The position numbers and the translations under genes are program-made. From assembly GCA_009738435.1 (NCBI GenBank), contig CP046522.1, positions 3,255,249-3,319,248 of the forward strand: DNA of 64,000 nucleotides, given 5' to 3'. Of the stretch, positions 21,364 to 32,702 are shown in pieces. The notes beneath the pieces are model-generated. The model was not told where the DNA came from and made no database searches. It saw only the letters and a list, made by a program, of their open reading frames with translations. Origin of the DNA: Clostridium bovifaecis. GTDB lineage: Bacteria > Bacillota > Clostridia > Clostridiales > Clostridiaceae. Numbering within the stretch: position 1 is the stretch's first letter; each line of letters begins with the position of its first letter.

Positions 21364-21509
21364 TATTGTACACTGTGCAATTTTCAAAGAACAAAAGTTC
21401 TAGTTAAAAGCTAACATTTAACTTCTAACTGTTTGAAAGACACTTAGTCTTTCAAAATTAAACAGAATTAAGTCCAGTCTATGAAAGCGTAAGCTTCCAT
21501 TTCTCCCTA

Positions 21510-23019
<1,510 letters not shown>

Positions 23020-23124
23020 AAAGTTTAATCTGTTACTCATAAAGTTTATTGACTGGCATTTTTACCTTAATTCTGTTTAATTTTCAAAGACCAATTGTTT
23101 TCGCCGTCATTTGACAGCTTATTT

Positions 23125-23153
23125 AGTATAACAACTTCATTCTTACTTGTCAA
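23125..23153 (-). promoter_or_regulatory. rRNA operon 1 promoter
   Basis: On the minus strand, TTGACA (23153-23148), a 17-base spacer and TATACT (23130-23125) lie about 105 bases ahead of 16S. The leader contains a TCTTTGAAAATTAAACAG antitermination-like block. Confidence 0.85.
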
Positions 23154-23168
23154 CACTTTTTTTCATAA

Positions 23169-23248
23169 CCTCTAATCGCTAATCTCTAGTCTCTAAAAGA
23201 CAAATTAAAATTTAATTATTAGTGATTGGTGATTAGTGACTAGCTACT
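23169..23248 (-). repeat. Degenerate hairpin upstream of the rRNA operon 1 promoter
   Basis: A fourth member of the CTAATC-type hairpin family, upstream of the -35 box and therefore outside the mature transcript from that promoter. The rest of 23249-23507 shows no gene. Confidence 0.65.
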
Positions 23249-23507
23249 GCTCTTGCTAGCCTCTCGTGACGACATGAACTATCTTATCACAAATATAAAC
23301 TGAGCTTTACACAACATCACTTATTAAACTGTTTTATATTTATCATTCTAAATTTTCCTCGGTATACCTTTTAATTTCTCCTATTGATACGCAAGGCTTA
23401 GTTTCTTAGAGCAAATTAAAAGTTAGTATGTTAGAAGTTAGAATTCAGTGTAAAACTCAATAGCAACTAGAGAATAGTGACCACTTTATAAGTTTTAACC
23501 TTATTTC

Positions 23508-24540
23508 CTAATTATCTAACTTCCAACTACCTTCTGCTGGTTTTTCATCTAGCACTTCCTGCGGCAAAACCCTTAGAGCTTTCTCCAACAATTCTTTTCC
23601 ACTTGTCCCTTTGGCCCAAGGTGGAGAAACAATTTGTTTCCACTTCCTGCTTCCCCGTTGTTCGAAGAAAAGATTTAATCCATGCTGCATAGACATAATT
23701 GATGAGCATCCTTCTTTCTCTATCTTTTCAATATAAGGAATAAACCCCTCTATTATTTCTCTTCGTGATATATTATTTATCTTTCCATTTTTTCATAAAA
23801 CGCCCTAGCATAACACCATCTACTTTTTTTAAATGTTCCTCTATTTCTGATATAGTTTTAATTCCTCCATTTATCTCTATATTTAAGTGTGGAAAATCTT
23901 GCTTTAGCCTATAAACTTCATCATAACGAAGCGGTGGAATTTCCCTATTCTCTTTAGGACTAAGTCCTGCAAGAATTGCAATTCTTGCATGCACTATTAG
24001 TCTATCTACTCCTACCTTTTCAATAATGTTTACAAAATGAACCATGTCTTCATATTGATCAAATAGAGTTTTTTCAAAAGTTTCTGGCAGAATTCCTTTA
24101 CCTTCTATCCCGATTCTATGTTTAATCGTTACAGGCTTTTTAGTGATTTTTCTAATAGATTCTATCATTTCAGCTACAAGTTCTGGATAAGCCATGAGCA
24201 CAGCTCCCATCATATTTCCTGATACTCTATCAGAAGGGCATCCTACATTTAAGTTTATCTCATCGTAATCCCATTCCTCAGCTATTTTTACTGCTTCATA
24301 AATTTCTTTTGTATTACAGCCTGCTACTTGTAATGCTAAAGGCTTCTCCAAAGGATCAAAGTCTAGAATCCTTTTTCTATCTCCGTGAATTATAGCTTGT
24401 GCTGTAACCATTTCTGTGTAAAGAAGTGCCTTTTTTGTAATAAGACGGGTAAAATATCTAAAATGTCTATCTGTTCTATCAATCATTGGCGCAATACTCA
24501 CCTTTGGTGGTATTACTTTTGAGATATATCTTCTATCCAC
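23508..24540 (-). pseudogene. dusA: tRNA-dihydrouridine synthase A, frameshifted
   Basis: The GTG at 24540 has GGGAGG seven bases upstream. The protein reads as DusA: APMIDRTDRHFRYFTRL, ALLYTEMVTAQAIIHGDR, INLNVGCPSDRVSGN (active-site Cys), KHRIGIEGKG and NIEINGGIKTI. After VDGVMLGR near residue 250 the frame ends at 23773, lacking the usual AYxNPY stretch. In another frame the sequence continues with SRREIIEGFIPYIEKIEKEG and FFEQRGSRKWKQIVSPP to 23508, the normal DusA C-terminus. A small deletion plus frameshift therefore splits the gene. An intact enzyme would reduce U20-type uridines in tRNA. The catalytic half might still be made; activity is doubtful. Confidence 0.85.
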
Positions 24541-24605
24541 AACGCAACCTCCCACTAATTTATATACGATGTCTATCACCGCTAAGAATCCTCTTTATAG
24601 CATAT

Positions 24606-24820
24606 CTACTTTCTTATTTTTGCTACTAGTTTTCCATAAAATTCTTCTGGGTTTTCTGCAGTTATCATTTTAGCATCACTGACTCCATATAGTATCGTGC
24701 ACAAGTGCTACAGTGTCCTAAGCAATCTTCAATATATATGGTAACATCAAGACATTCCTTTTCTATTCTTTCAATAATTCTCCTTAAGCCTTTATATGTA
24801 TATATTTTTTCTTTATCAGC
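24606..24820 (-). pseudogene. DUF1450-like small cysteine protein, remnant
   Basis: About 70 codons without a start codon read YKGLRRIIERIEKECLDVTI, then EDCLGHCSTCARYYM, a C-x3-C-x2-C pattern seen in small thioredoxin-like DUF1450 proteins. A frameshift near 24675 leads to ITAENPEEFYGKLVAKIRK and a stop. Missing N-terminus plus a frameshift mark it as decayed. The family assignment is from pattern only. Confidence 0.5.
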
Positions 24821-24920
24821 AAAAATTATTTAGATTAATTGTTATTCTCTCTAAATAAGAGTTAAAATAATATGTAAGCCAAAAACTTTAACAAACTATA
24901 CTGGATAAGGAGAAATACAT

Positions 24921-25448
24921 ATGATAAGTTTTGTAGTGGCTATGGCTAATAATAATGTAATAGGTAAGAATAACTCTCTTGCCTGGAGCCTGCCTGTAGA
25001 CTTAAAAAGATTTAAAGATATTACACTGACTAAGACTAAAACAATGATTATGGGAAGAAAAACCTTTGAGGCTCTCCCAAAGGTTCTTCCTGGTAGAAAA
25101 CATGTAGTACTTACTAGAAATAAACATTTTGCGGTTAATTATAAAGATGTAAAAATTCTTCATAATATAGAAGATTTAAAGTTCTATATAGAAAGTGGAG
25201 AAGAATATTTTGTAATAGGCGGTGGAGAACTCTTTAATTCACTCATGCCCTATGTTCAAAAGATCTACTTAACTATAATACATCATGATTTTGAAGGGGA
25301 TACCTTTTTCCCATCTTATAATGAAAAAGACTGGGAAATAATTGAGAATTTTGAGGGAGTTGTTGATGATAGAAATAAATATGAACACACCTTCTTGACT
25401 ATGGTTAGAAAAAATATGATATTCCCGCATTCTTACCAAGGAAACTAA
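24921..25448 (+). CDS. folA: Dihydrofolate reductase
   Basis: This 175-residue enzyme has the DHFR landmarks: FVVAMANNNVIGKNNSLAWS at the N-terminus (Met20-loop region), LPVDLKRFKDIT with the substrate-binding Asp, IMGRKTFEALPK and PGRKHVVLTR for NADPH, FVIGGGELF, and GDTFFP near the C-terminus. It reduces dihydrofolate with NADPH to supply tetrahydrofolate. AGGAG lies eight bases before the ATG. There is no thymidylate synthase neighbour, so it is monocistronic. The C-terminus is slightly longer than usual. Confidence 0.95.
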   Translation: MISFVVAMANNNVIGKNNSLAWSLPVDLKRFKDITLTKTKTMIMGRKTFEALPKVLPGRKHVVLTRNKHFAVNYKDVKILHNIEDLKFYIESGEEYFVIGGGELFNSLMPYVQKIYLTIIHHDFEGDTFFPSYNEKDWEIIENFEGVVDDRNKYEHTFLTMVRKNMIFPHSYQGN

Positions 25449-25499
25449 CTTGTATATGCTCTGATTACGGCAAAAGTCACTCTGATATAATAGCCGAAT

Positions 25500-25534
25500 A
25501 AAAAAAGCCGCACTAAAGCTTAGTGCGACTTTCT
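25500..25534. terminator. Shared bidirectional terminator
   Basis: A ten-base stem (GTCGCACTAA / TTAGTGCGGC on minus) is followed on the minus strand by seven T. It sits between the convergent folA and TtcA-like genes. Confidence 0.85.
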
Positions 25535-25548
25535 ATATGAATCTTTAC

Positions 25549-26415
25549 TTACTCTTCATCATAAAAATCTAAAAATGAGTATTTTTCCCCGCCTTTTTCC
25601 CAGCCTAAAATTGAGTCTATATTTACATTTTGAGCTGATTGGAAAATTGACTTTTCTACATCTTTAAAGTTTTTCTTTAATTCTTTAATTAGCGCTTTGA
25701 TCTCGGCACGTTTACTTGAGGTTTTTTGTGCCGCCACTACACAGCCACAATTCATAGGAGATATTCCAGCATTCATTGTATATCGCTTAATATCATCTTC
25801 ATGAATATAGTACATAGGCCTAATCAATTGTAAACCTTCGAAGTTTGTAGCATGTAATTTAGGCCTCATAGTTTTATAGTTTCCTGCATAAAGAATATTT
25901 AGCATAGTTGTTTCAATAACATCATTAAAATGATGTCCCAGCGCCAACTTATTACAGCCTAGCTTTTGAGCCTGTGCATATAATGAACCACGGCGCATTC
26001 TTGCACACATATAGCAAGGATAATCATTTGCTATTTCGTCAACTATATCAAAGATACCAGACTCAAACATTTTTACTGGAATATTTAAATATTCACAGTT
26101 GTTAAGCAGTAGCTCCTTATTGCTTTCATGAAATCCTGGGTTCATAGCAATGAATTCTAGTTCGAAATTCATTCGTCCATGGCGCTTAAGCTCTTGAAAT
26201 AACTTTGCCATTAAAAGACTATCTTTTCCTCCAGATATTGCTACTGCTATTTTATCTCCTTCTTCTACTAGTTTAAAGTCTCTAACAGCCCTAGTAAACT
26301 TAGTCCAAATATGCTTCCTATATGTCTTAATGATACTACGTTCTATATCCTTTAGGGGCTTTCTTTCACTCAATGGAATTAACAATTCGCATCCACTTCC
26401 ACCAAGGTTGCTCAT
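25549..26415 (-). CDS. TtcA-family tRNA thiolation-type ATP pyrophosphatase
   Basis: The 288-residue protein carries the PP-loop SGGKDS near residue 60 (ATP pyrophosphatase), CYMCARMRRG near 133 (CxxC of the TtcA type), GHHFNDVIETTMLN near 159, and a later NCGC cysteine near 225, together able to hold a 4Fe-4S cluster. TtcA enzymes adenylate cytidine 32 in tRNA and insert sulfur. Clostridial paralogues may act on other substrates, so only the family is secure. The ATG has GAGGTG six bases upstream. It appears monocistronic. Confidence 0.85.
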   Translation of the reverse strand: MSNLGGSGCELLIPLSERKPLKDIERSIIKTYRKHIWTKFTRAVRDFKLVEEGDKIAVAISGGKDSLLMAKLFQELKRHGRMNFELEFIAMNPGFHESNKELLLNNCEYLNIPVKMFESGIFDIVDEIANDYPCYMCARMRRGSLYAQAQKLGCNKLALGHHFNDVIETTMLNILYAGNYKTMRPKLHATNFEGLQLIRPMYYIHEDDIKRYTMNAGISPMNCGCVVAAQKTSSKRAEIKALIKELKKNFKDVEKSIFQSAQNVNIDSILGWEKGGEKYSFLDFYDEE

Positions 26416-26464
26416 TTTATCACCTCATTTGTATATAATTCACTACATTAGTCTTATCAGATAA

Positions 26465-26505
26465 GTTTTAAATGAATGTTAGCTTTAATATTCATTTAAA
26501 ATTTC
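26465..26505. other. Hairpin in the intergenic region
   Basis: A 12-bp inverted repeat (TTTTAAATGAAT and its complement) between the TtcA-like gene and the amino-acid ABC operon. It may terminate the ABC operon or be structural; no other signal is seen in 26416-26612. Confidence 0.4.
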
Positions 26506-26612
26506 CCTTTAGTACGCGAAAGATATGCTTTAAAATTATAGATTACCTACAACTTTTAAAACATAGCAATCTTATTATATTGTAGAGTAAAGATGTCTGA
26601 ATTTCAATTACT

Positions 26613-27356
26613 TTATCTTAGAATTTGGTTTAAAAATTTCCTTGCCCGCTCTGTTGAAGGAGCCTTAAAGAAGTCTTCTGGTATTCCTTCTTCAATAATC
26701 TTTCCTTCATCCATAAAAATCACCCTATGGGCAACCTCCCGTGCAAAACCCATTTCATGGGATACAACTATCATGGTCATACCTTCCTTAGCTAAATCCT
26801 GCATCACCCCTAATACTTCTCCCACTAGCTCTGGATCTAAAGCAGAAGTTGGCTCATCAAATAGCATGATTTCAGGTTCCATTGCTAGAGACCGCGCAAT
26901 TGCTACTCTCTGCTGCTGCCCCCCTGAGAGTCTACTTGGATATTCATTCTTCTTATCTAAAAGCCCTACCTTTGATAAAAACTTTTCACCTAGTATTTCT
27001 GCTTGATTTTTAGGGACCTTTTTTACTGTAACAAGCCCCTCAATTACATTTTCTAAAGCCGTCATATGTGGAAATAGATTAAAGCTTTGAAATACCATTC
27101 CGGTTAGCTTTCTTAAATCTCTAATTCTCTTACACCGCTCTTTTTGCGACATATTTTCATCAATTAAAATACCACCTACTTCAATGCTTCCCCCATTCAG
27201 GCTCTCTAATCCATTTAAACACCGCAGCAGTGTAGTTTTACCTGAGCCGCTAGGCCCTATAATTACAACTACTTCTTTAGGATGAATATAGAGATTAACT
27301 TTTCTTAAAACTTCATTGTTCCCAAAACTTTTAATTAAATTACATACCTTAATCAT
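26613..27356 (-). CDS. Polar amino-acid ABC transporter, ATP-binding protein
   Basis: The 247-residue ATPase has Walker [10 protein letters not shown] near residue 34, Q-loop FQSFNLFPH, signature [15 protein letters not shown], Walker [13 protein letters not shown] and the H-loop VSHEM. The sequence is of the GlnQ/HisP class that powers uptake of glutamine, histidine, arginine or similar polar amino acids. It is last in a three-gene operon with permease and binding protein, 19 bases after the permease. The substrate is unresolved. Confidence 0.95.
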   Translation of the reverse strand: MIKVCNLIKSFGNNEVLRKVNLYIHPKEVVVIIGPSGSGKTTLLRCLNGLESLNGGSIEVGGILIDENMSQKERCKRIRDLRKLTGMVFQSFNLFPHMTALENVIEGLVTVKKVPKNQAEILGEKFLSKVGLLDKKNEYPSRLSGGQQQRVAIARSLAMEPEIMLFDEPTSALDPELVGEVLGVMQDLAKEGMTMIVVSHEMGFAREVAHRVIFMDEGKIIEEGIPEDFFKAPSTERARKFLNQILR

Positions 27357-27375
27357 ATATATCCCATCCCTAAAA

Positions 27376-28020
27376 TTAGTAATTTTTAGACAACTTTATT
27401 TCGAGCCGTCCTAATGCCATAGAAAAGATTGTACTCATTACCCAATACATAAGAGCAATAGCGATATAAAATGGCATAACTACTAAATGTTTTGATATCA
27501 ATAGTTGGGAAGCACGGAGAAGTTCTGTTACCGTTATAACTGAAACCAGTGAGGTTTCCTTAAGCATCCCAATAAAAGTGTTTCCCATTGGAGGAATTGC
27601 CACTCTAGCTGCTTGTGGTAAAATTATTCTTCTCATCGCCTGCCAGTAGGTCATCCCAATACACATAGCAGCCTCCATTTGTCCTTTAGGAATTGAAATA
27701 ATAGCTCCTCTAATGGCCTCAGATAAATATGCCCCTATATTAATACTGAGAGATATAAAAGCTGCTGGCAGAGGTTCAAGTACTATCCCCAAATCTGGAA
27801 GGCCATAATAAATTATAAAAATTTGTACCAGTACAGGGGTTCCCCTAATTATAGAGACATAAGCTTTTGCTAAGTTTGCTAGTATGCAATTTGGGATAAG
27901 CCTAGCGAGGGCAACAAAAAGACCAATAATGAGACCACATGACATTGATACTAAAGTTATTATCATAGTGTAATAAGCGCCTTTAAATAAAAGGCTTATA
28001 TCCTGCAATACTAGATTCAT
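27376..28020 (-). CDS. Polar amino-acid ABC transporter, permease
   Basis: The 214-residue HisM/GlnP-type permease has about five membrane helices. The conserved block [17 protein letters not shown] near residue 75 and the EAA loop ([19 protein letters not shown]) near 140 contact the ATPase. The N-terminal [17 protein letters not shown] is typical. It lies between the binding-protein and ATPase genes in one operon. Confidence 0.93.
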   Translation of the reverse strand: MNLVLQDISLLFKGAYYTMIITLVSMSCGLIIGLFVALARLIPNCILANLAKAYVSIIRGTPVLVQIFIIYYGLPDLGIVLEPLPAAFISLSINIGAYLSEAIRGAIISIPKGQMEAAMCIGMTYWQAMRRIILPQAARVAIPPMGNTFIGMLKETSLVSVITVTELLRASQLLISKHLVVMPFYIAIALMYWVMSTIFSMALGRLEIKLSKNY

Positions 28021-28050
28021 GGTATTTTTTGCCCTCCCTTGCTCTTGTAA

Positions 28051-28872
28051 TTAGATATTTGGTTCAACACCAAACCACTTCATAAATATGCTTTTGTAAG
28101 TTCCATCTGCTTTCATATCTTCTAAAGCCTTATCTAACGCAGCTAAAAATTCTGGATTTTCCTTGCGGATTGCCATTCCTGCAAAGTCTTCTTTTATGGC
28201 TGTGCCTACGGCCTTAACTTTTAAATTGTTCTTTTCAATTTGGGGTTTAATTGCAAACATATTGTTTATGGTAGCATCAATTCTTCCTGTATTTAAATCC
28301 ATAAGAGATGTAATAACATCATTATAAGTTACAATCTCAAAATTCCCTACTTTGGGCATAGCAACTTCTCTAAGATATTGTTCATCATTAGTTCCAAGCC
28401 CTACTCCTATCTTCTTGCCCTTAAAATCTTCTATTGATTTAATTTTCTCGTTATCTTCACGAACAATTACATTAACTGAATTTTTTATATATGGCTTTGA
28501 AAAATCCATAGTTGCCTTTCTTTCATCAGTTATTGTCATTTGACTTACTACTATATCAAATTTCCCTTTTTCAAGTCCACCAATAATGCCCGCCCACTCA
28601 GTAGTAATAAACTCAGCTTTAACACCTATTCTTTTAGCCACTTCTTTTGCAATATCTGCATCAAATCCGTCTACTTCGTTATTTGCATTTAAAAAGTTGT
28701 ATGGAGGGTATGTTCCCATTAGCCCAACACGCATCTTTCCTGATTTTTTAATCTCATCAAGTAGAATGATCTTTTTATCAGAAGATGGCTTTAGATTGCA
28801 ACTTACAAATATCATACTCATCAATATAAACATTCCAAAAAACATAAACATCTTTTTCTGGACTTTTCTCAT
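28051..28872 (-). CDS. Amino-acid ABC transporter, substrate-binding lipoprotein
   Basis: The ATG at 28872 has AAGGGGG upstream and is preferred over an in-frame extension to 28911. The 273-residue protein starts with a lipoprotein signal (FFGMFILMSMIFVSC, lipobox Cys near 25). The SBP_bac_3 fold follows: MRVGLMGTYPPYNFL, VDGFDADIAKEVAKRIG, DIVVSQMTITDERKATMDFS and GMAIRKENPEFL. It binds a polar amino acid outside the membrane and delivers it to the permease. First gene of the operon. Confidence 0.93.
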   Translation of the reverse strand: MRKVQKKMFMFFGMFILMSMIFVSCNLKPSSDKKIILLDEIKKSGKMRVGLMGTYPPYNFLNANNEVDGFDADIAKEVAKRIGVKAEFITTEWAGIIGGLEKGKFDIVVSQMTITDERKATMDFSKPYIKNSVNVIVREDNEKIKSIEDFKGKKIGVGLGTNDEQYLREVAMPKVGNFEIVTYNDVITSLMDLNTGRIDATINNMFAIKPQIEKNNLKVKAVGTAIKEDFAGMAIRKENPEFLAALDKALEDMKADGTYKSIFMKWFGVEPNI

Positions 28873-28984
28873 TACATTTCCCCCTTTTGAGTTTAGTTGA
28901 ACATAGTACACCCATTATATGTCATACATACCATTTCAAGATATTATATGCTTGTATAAATTTTGTGATACATAAAATGTAAAC

Positions 28985-29007
28985 AGCTCTGTATTTTCCA
29001 CAGAGCT
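28985..29007 (-). terminator. Terminator of the dedA-like gene
   Basis: On the minus strand, AGCTCTG, a nine-base loop and CAGAGCT are followed by a T-containing stretch, overlapping the stop region of the gene. Confidence 0.6.
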
Positions 29008-29655
29008 TATGGTGTTGTTTTATTTTGTTTCCCTCTTACAAATCCAATTATTGCTGGAAGCATTGTAACCGCAGCTACTATCATAATAGCAAATTCAAGA
29101 TTATCTCTAACAATTTTTAGGCTTCCAAAGAAATATCCTACAAATAAAAATATGCATATTCTAAGTATTCCACCTATACTAGCATAGACCATAAATTTAT
29201 AGAAGTTCATTGAGCTAAGTCCTGCAACAAAAGCAATAAAGCTTCGAACTATAGGAATAAATCTCCCCATAATAATGGCAACCCTGCCGTGGTGTTCATA
29301 AAATAGATGCGCTTTCTCAATGGATTCCTTTTTAAAAAAACGATTCTCTTTCATGCTTAGAATCTTTTTTCCCAATAACTTGCCTATGCAATAATTAATA
29401 GCATCCCCCACTATAACCGCCCCCCATAAAACACCTAGTGTAACACTTACGTTTAGCGCTTTAATAGAAGCTAACGTACCAGTAACAAAAATCAAAGAAT
29501 CTCCTGGTAGAAATGAAGTTATAATAGATGCTGCTTCAAGAAATACAAGAAAAAATAGCAATAAATATGTATATGCCCCATATTGATTTACGGCTACTCT
29601 TAAATATGTTTCAAAATTTGATACTATATATAAATTCCTTAAAAAGCTCCTCCAT
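29007..29655 (-). pseudogene. DedA-family membrane protein, frameshifted near the N-terminus
   Basis: From 29612 leftward the frame is a clean DedA protein (FLPGDSLIFVTGTLAS, GDAINYCIGKLLGKK, FYEHHGRVAIIMGRFIPIVR, FVAGLSSMNFYKFM) with four or more membrane helices. Its true start appears to be the ATG at 29655 (MEELFKEFIYSIKF, GGAGGA upstream), but that frame stops after IKF. Removing one T from the AAATTTT run near 29612-29617 joins it to ETYLRVAVNQYGAYTYLLLF. The conserved Gly, Asp and Arg residues are otherwise intact. DedA proteins act in membrane homeostasis and are thought to be lipid scramblases or transporters. Confidence 0.8.
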
Positions 29656-29698
29656 CCCTAGTTCCTCCAAAGCCTATGCTCTATTATAGTTATAGTTT

Positions 29699-29731
29699 CC
29701 CCCTAAGAAAGGAAAATACCTTTCCTAGGGG
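29699..29731. terminator. Hairpin at the 3' end of the P-type ATPase gene
   Basis: A 13-base stem with one mismatch (CCCCTAAGAAAGG with CCTTTCCTAGGGG) lies 19 bases past the stop. No T-run follows on the minus strand, so it may protect the mRNA end rather than terminate. Confidence 0.5.
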
Positions 29732-29749
29732 ATGTAATATTTATTAAAA

Positions 29750-32395
29750 TTAATTGGTGCTAATTGCTTTTTTATAAGATATAGTATTTTCATTAGTTTT
29801 AACAAAGAAAAATTTATATAACTGCACTAGTATGAATGGTATAAAAGCTAATCCATAGACTAGTGTGCATTGTTCCATGCTAAGCTTTTCAACTTCAAAT
29901 ATACCTCTTAAAGGTTCAAAAGCTAAAACTGAATTTAGAAATAATACTCCAATACCAAAGGCAATCCATAAATATTTATTTGAGAAAACTCCTATTCTAA
30001 AAACCGATTCTTTAGCCCTACAATTGAATCCATGGAAAAGTCTTGCAAGACATAGAGTAGCAAAAGCCATAGTACTTGCTACTGCAGTATTTCCACCTTG
30101 AAGCCCTAATTTAAAAGCAATCATAGTACAAGTAGCTATAAGAAAACCTTCTAGTATAATCTCTAAAGCAAAGTTTTTAGACAATATAGGCTCACTTATA
30201 TTTCTTGGCTTTTCTCTCATAACACTTTTCTTGTGAGGCTCCAACCCTAAAGCTATAGCTGGAAGACTGTCTGTAAGCAAGTTTATAAATAGCAAATGTA
30301 CAGCCGCAAAAGGATTTGGAAGAGCTGCTAAAGCTGCATATAAAACTGCTAATATTCCTGCTGTGTTGCCTGAAAGAAGGAACTTAATAGAACTTTTAAT
30401 ATTACTATATATATTTCTACCATTAGAAATAGCTTTTACTATTGTAGCAAAGTTATCATCTGTCAGTACCATTGCTGCAGCATCCTTTGCAACTTCTGTT
30501 CCTGTAATTCCCATAGATATACCAATATCAGCTTGTTTTAAAGCCGGAGCATCATTTACTCCATCCCCAGTCATAGCAACTACATTCCCTTTTTCCTGCC
30601 AAGCTCTTACTATTCTAATTTTGTGTTCTGGAGATACCCTTGCATAAACAGACACCTTTTCTACCCTTTCTTTTAGCTCTTCATCATTTAATCGGTCCAA
30701 CTCATAACCTTCCATAGCTTCACCTTGGTTTTGCAATATACCTATTTGTTTTGCTATAGCTGAAGCCGTGATTTTATGATCTCCAGTAATCATTATTGGT
30801 TTGATACCTGCATTTATACATTCCGCTACAGCTTTAGCTGATTCTTCTCTTGGTGGATCCATCATGGATATTAATCCGACAAAAATTAAATCTTCTTCAT
30901 CATCTATAGTAATTACTTTACCTTCCTTGAGCTCCTTATAGGCAAATGCTAAAACTCTAAGACCATTTTCAGAAAAATCTTTATTCACCTTTTTAATTTT
31001 TTCCTTATCCTTATTAGTTAATTCTATAACTCCATCATAAGTATACATCTTAATAGTTCTTTTTAACAATACATCTAAAGCACCCTTTGTAATCATAGTA
31101 ACCTTACCATTTGCTTCATGAACTGTACTCATAAGCTTTCTATCTGAATCAAAAGGAACTTCACCAATTCTAGGATATTCTTCCCTTATCTTTATCTCCC
31201 TTAGTCCATAAAGCCTTCCTAAGTTTGTAAGGGCAATCTCTGTCGGATCCCCGATTTCTTTCTCTTCTCCTGAAATAGCATCACTGCATAGTAGACTCAT
31301 TAAGATTAATTTTTCTTCTAAGTTATTATTTAGCTTTAATTGATTAGTATCTATTACCTTGTCATTCACATATACATGTTTGGCAGTCATCTTATTTTGT
31401 GTCAACGTTCCAGTTTTATCCGAACATATTACTGAAACGCTTCCTAAGCTTTCAACAGCTTGTAGTTTTCTTATGATCGCATTCTCCTTTGCCATTTTTT
31501 GAGTTCCAAGTGCCAAAACTATGGTTACAATAGAACTTAAAGCTTCAGGTATAGCTGCTACAGCTAGTGCTACTGCAAACATAAAAGAATCTATGACTTC
31601 ATATCCTCTATACATATTTAAAACAAATATTAACGCACTTATAACTAAAATAACTGCTGCTAGCTTTTTCCCAAAATCATCTAAGCTGATCTGTAAAGGC
31701 GTCCTCTTTTCTTTAGTGTTTTCTAAGAGAGTTGCTACCTTACCTAGCTCTGTACTCATACCTATATCAGTGACTAACATTACAGCTCTACCATAGGTTA
31801 CAAGACTTCCTGCGAAAATCATATTTTTTCTATCACCTATAGAAACATTCTCATCACTTACAACCTCGGTTATCTTTACCACACTTTCTGACTCCCCAGT
31901 AAGTGAACTTTCATTAACCTGTATGCTAAAATTCTCTAGTATTCTTCCATCAGCACTTACGTAGTCTCCTGCTTCTAAATACAATATATCTCCTACAACC
32001 ACTTCACGTGAAGGTATTTCTATCTTCTCACTATTTCTTAAGACCCTAGCAACAGGTGATGATAATGCCTTTAAACTACTTAATGATTTTTCTGCCTTAA
32101 TGTGTTGTACTGTTCCTAGAACAGCATTAAGAATAACTACAGAAAATATAACTAAAGCACTTTCTCCATTTCCTAAAAACATAGAAATAATAGCTGCTCC
32201 GAGTAGTATTAACACTAAAATGTCTTTAAACTGCTCACCAAAGACTCGAAGCGTACTTTTCTTTTTTCCTTCATTTAGTTCATTAAATCCTTGCTCTTCC
32301 CTTCTTTTTTTTACTTCCTCATCGCTAAGCCCTTGAGGTGCAGCTTTTAAACCTTTCATTACTTCTTCAATTGATTTCTTGTAAGCCTCTTTCAT
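29750..32395 (-). CDS. P2-type cation-exporting ATPase, probably Mn2+ (or Ca2+)
   Basis: The 881-residue P-type ATPase has TGESESV (actuator), PEAL in VAVAAIPEALSSIVT (M4 ion site), DKTGTLTQNK phosphorylation site, KGALDVL nucleotide site, TGDGVNDAPALKQADIG hinge, and ten predicted membrane helices including six C-terminal ones. This is SERCA/PMCA-like and would usually be called a calcium ATPase. Its leader contains a yybP-ykoY (Mn2+) riboswitch with a terminator, so I predict manganese efflux induced by excess Mn2+. GGGGGAG precedes the ATG. Monocistronic. Confidence 0.9.
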   Translation of the reverse strand: MKEAYKKSIEEVMKGLKAAPQGLSDEEVKKRREEQGFNELNEGKKKSTLRVFGEQFKDILVLILLGAAIISMFLGNGESALVIFSVVILNAVLGTVQHIKAEKSLSSLKALSSPVARVLRNSEKIEIPSREVVVGDILYLEAGDYVSADGRILENFSIQVNESSLTGESESVVKITEVVSDENVSIGDRKNMIFAGSLVTYGRAVMLVTDIGMSTELGKVATLLENTKEKRTPLQISLDDFGKKLAAVILVISALIFVLNMYRGYEVIDSFMFAVALAVAAIPEALSSIVTIVLALGTQKMAKENAIIRKLQAVESLGSVSVICSDKTGTLTQNKMTAKHVYVNDKVIDTNQLKLNNNLEEKLILMSLLCSDAISGEEKEIGDPTEIALTNLGRLYGLREIKIREEYPRIGEVPFDSDRKLMSTVHEANGKVTMITKGALDVLLKRTIKMYTYDGVIELTNKDKEKIKKVNKDFSENGLRVLAFAYKELKEGKVITIDDEEDLIFVGLISMMDPPREESAKAVAECINAGIKPIMITGDHKITASAIAKQIGILQNQGEAMEGYELDRLNDEELKERVEKVSVYARVSPEHKIRIVRAWQEKGNVVAMTGDGVNDAPALKQADIGISMGITGTEVAKDAAAMVLTDDNFATIVKAISNGRNIYSNIKSSIKFLLSGNTAGILAVLYAALAALPNPFAAVHLLFINLLTDSLPAIALGLEPHKKSVMREKPRNISEPILSKNFALEIILEGFLIATCTMIAFKLGLQGGNTAVASTMAFATLCLARLFHGFNCRAKESVFRIGVFSNKYLWIAFGIGVLFLNSVLAFEPLRGIFEVEKLSMEQCTLVYGLAFIPFILVQLYKFFFVKTNENTISYKKAISTN

Positions 32396-32422
32396 TTTTT
32401 CTCCCCCTTTAAAATTTTATAT

Positions 32423-32478
32423 AAAAAAAGACCTTTGATATAATCCCAAAAATAATTTAGGATTATATCAAAAGTCTT
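32423..32478 (-). terminator. Riboswitch-controlled terminator ahead of the P-type ATPase
   Basis: On the minus strand, a 19-20 bp stem (32478-32460 with 32447-32428) is followed by seven T. The 5' arm includes the 3' strand of aptamer helix P1 (32474-32467), so aptamer and terminator are mutually exclusive. Confidence 0.9.
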
Positions 32479-32563
32479 GTAACCAAAGTTATTTGGCATA
32501 TAACACCAGATTAGTTCTACTAATCGAAATGTTGATGTTATATTCTTACTACTCCCTTTTAAT
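32467..32563 (-). ncRNA. yybP-ykoY manganese riboswitch
   Basis: The minus strand shows the family core: P1 arm ATTAAAAG then GGGAGTAG; a long helix ATATAACATCA / TGGTGTTATAT; a CCAAA-TTTGG hairpin; CAAGAC; and the P1 closing arm CTTTTGAT. The layout matches structurally known Mn2+ riboswitches. Because P1 overlaps the terminator 5' arm, metal binding should prevent termination (ON switch). Confidence 0.85.
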
Positions 32564-32593
32564 ATGAGGAATTTAACTATTAACTTTAATCTT

Positions 32594-32622
32594 ATTATAT
32601 AGTAACTTTAACCATGTGTCAA
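32594..32622 (-). promoter_or_regulatory. Consensus sigma-A promoter for the riboswitch-ATPase transcript
   Basis: TTGACA (32622-32617), exactly 17 bases, TATAAT (32599-32594), read leftward. A perfect consensus fits constitutive initiation with control left to the riboswitch. Confidence 0.9.
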
Positions 32623-32644
32623 CAGTAAATAAATCTATTTAAAG

Positions 32645-32674
32645 AAAAAGAGAAGATAAAAATCTTTCTTCTCC
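32645..32674 (-). terminator. Terminator of the liv operon
   Basis: On the minus strand, GAGAAGAAAGAT pairs with ATCTTCTC (small bulge), followed by T-rich sequence, about 30 bases past the livM stop. Confidence 0.6.
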
Positions 32675-32702
32675 TTTGCTTATCAGATTAGTTTATCAAA
32701 TT

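Noticed and set aside
21216..21509. tRNA genes in the 16S-23S spacers
   Set aside because: No cloverleaf or CCA end is visible; the spacer consists of hairpins and antitermination-like sequence in both operons.
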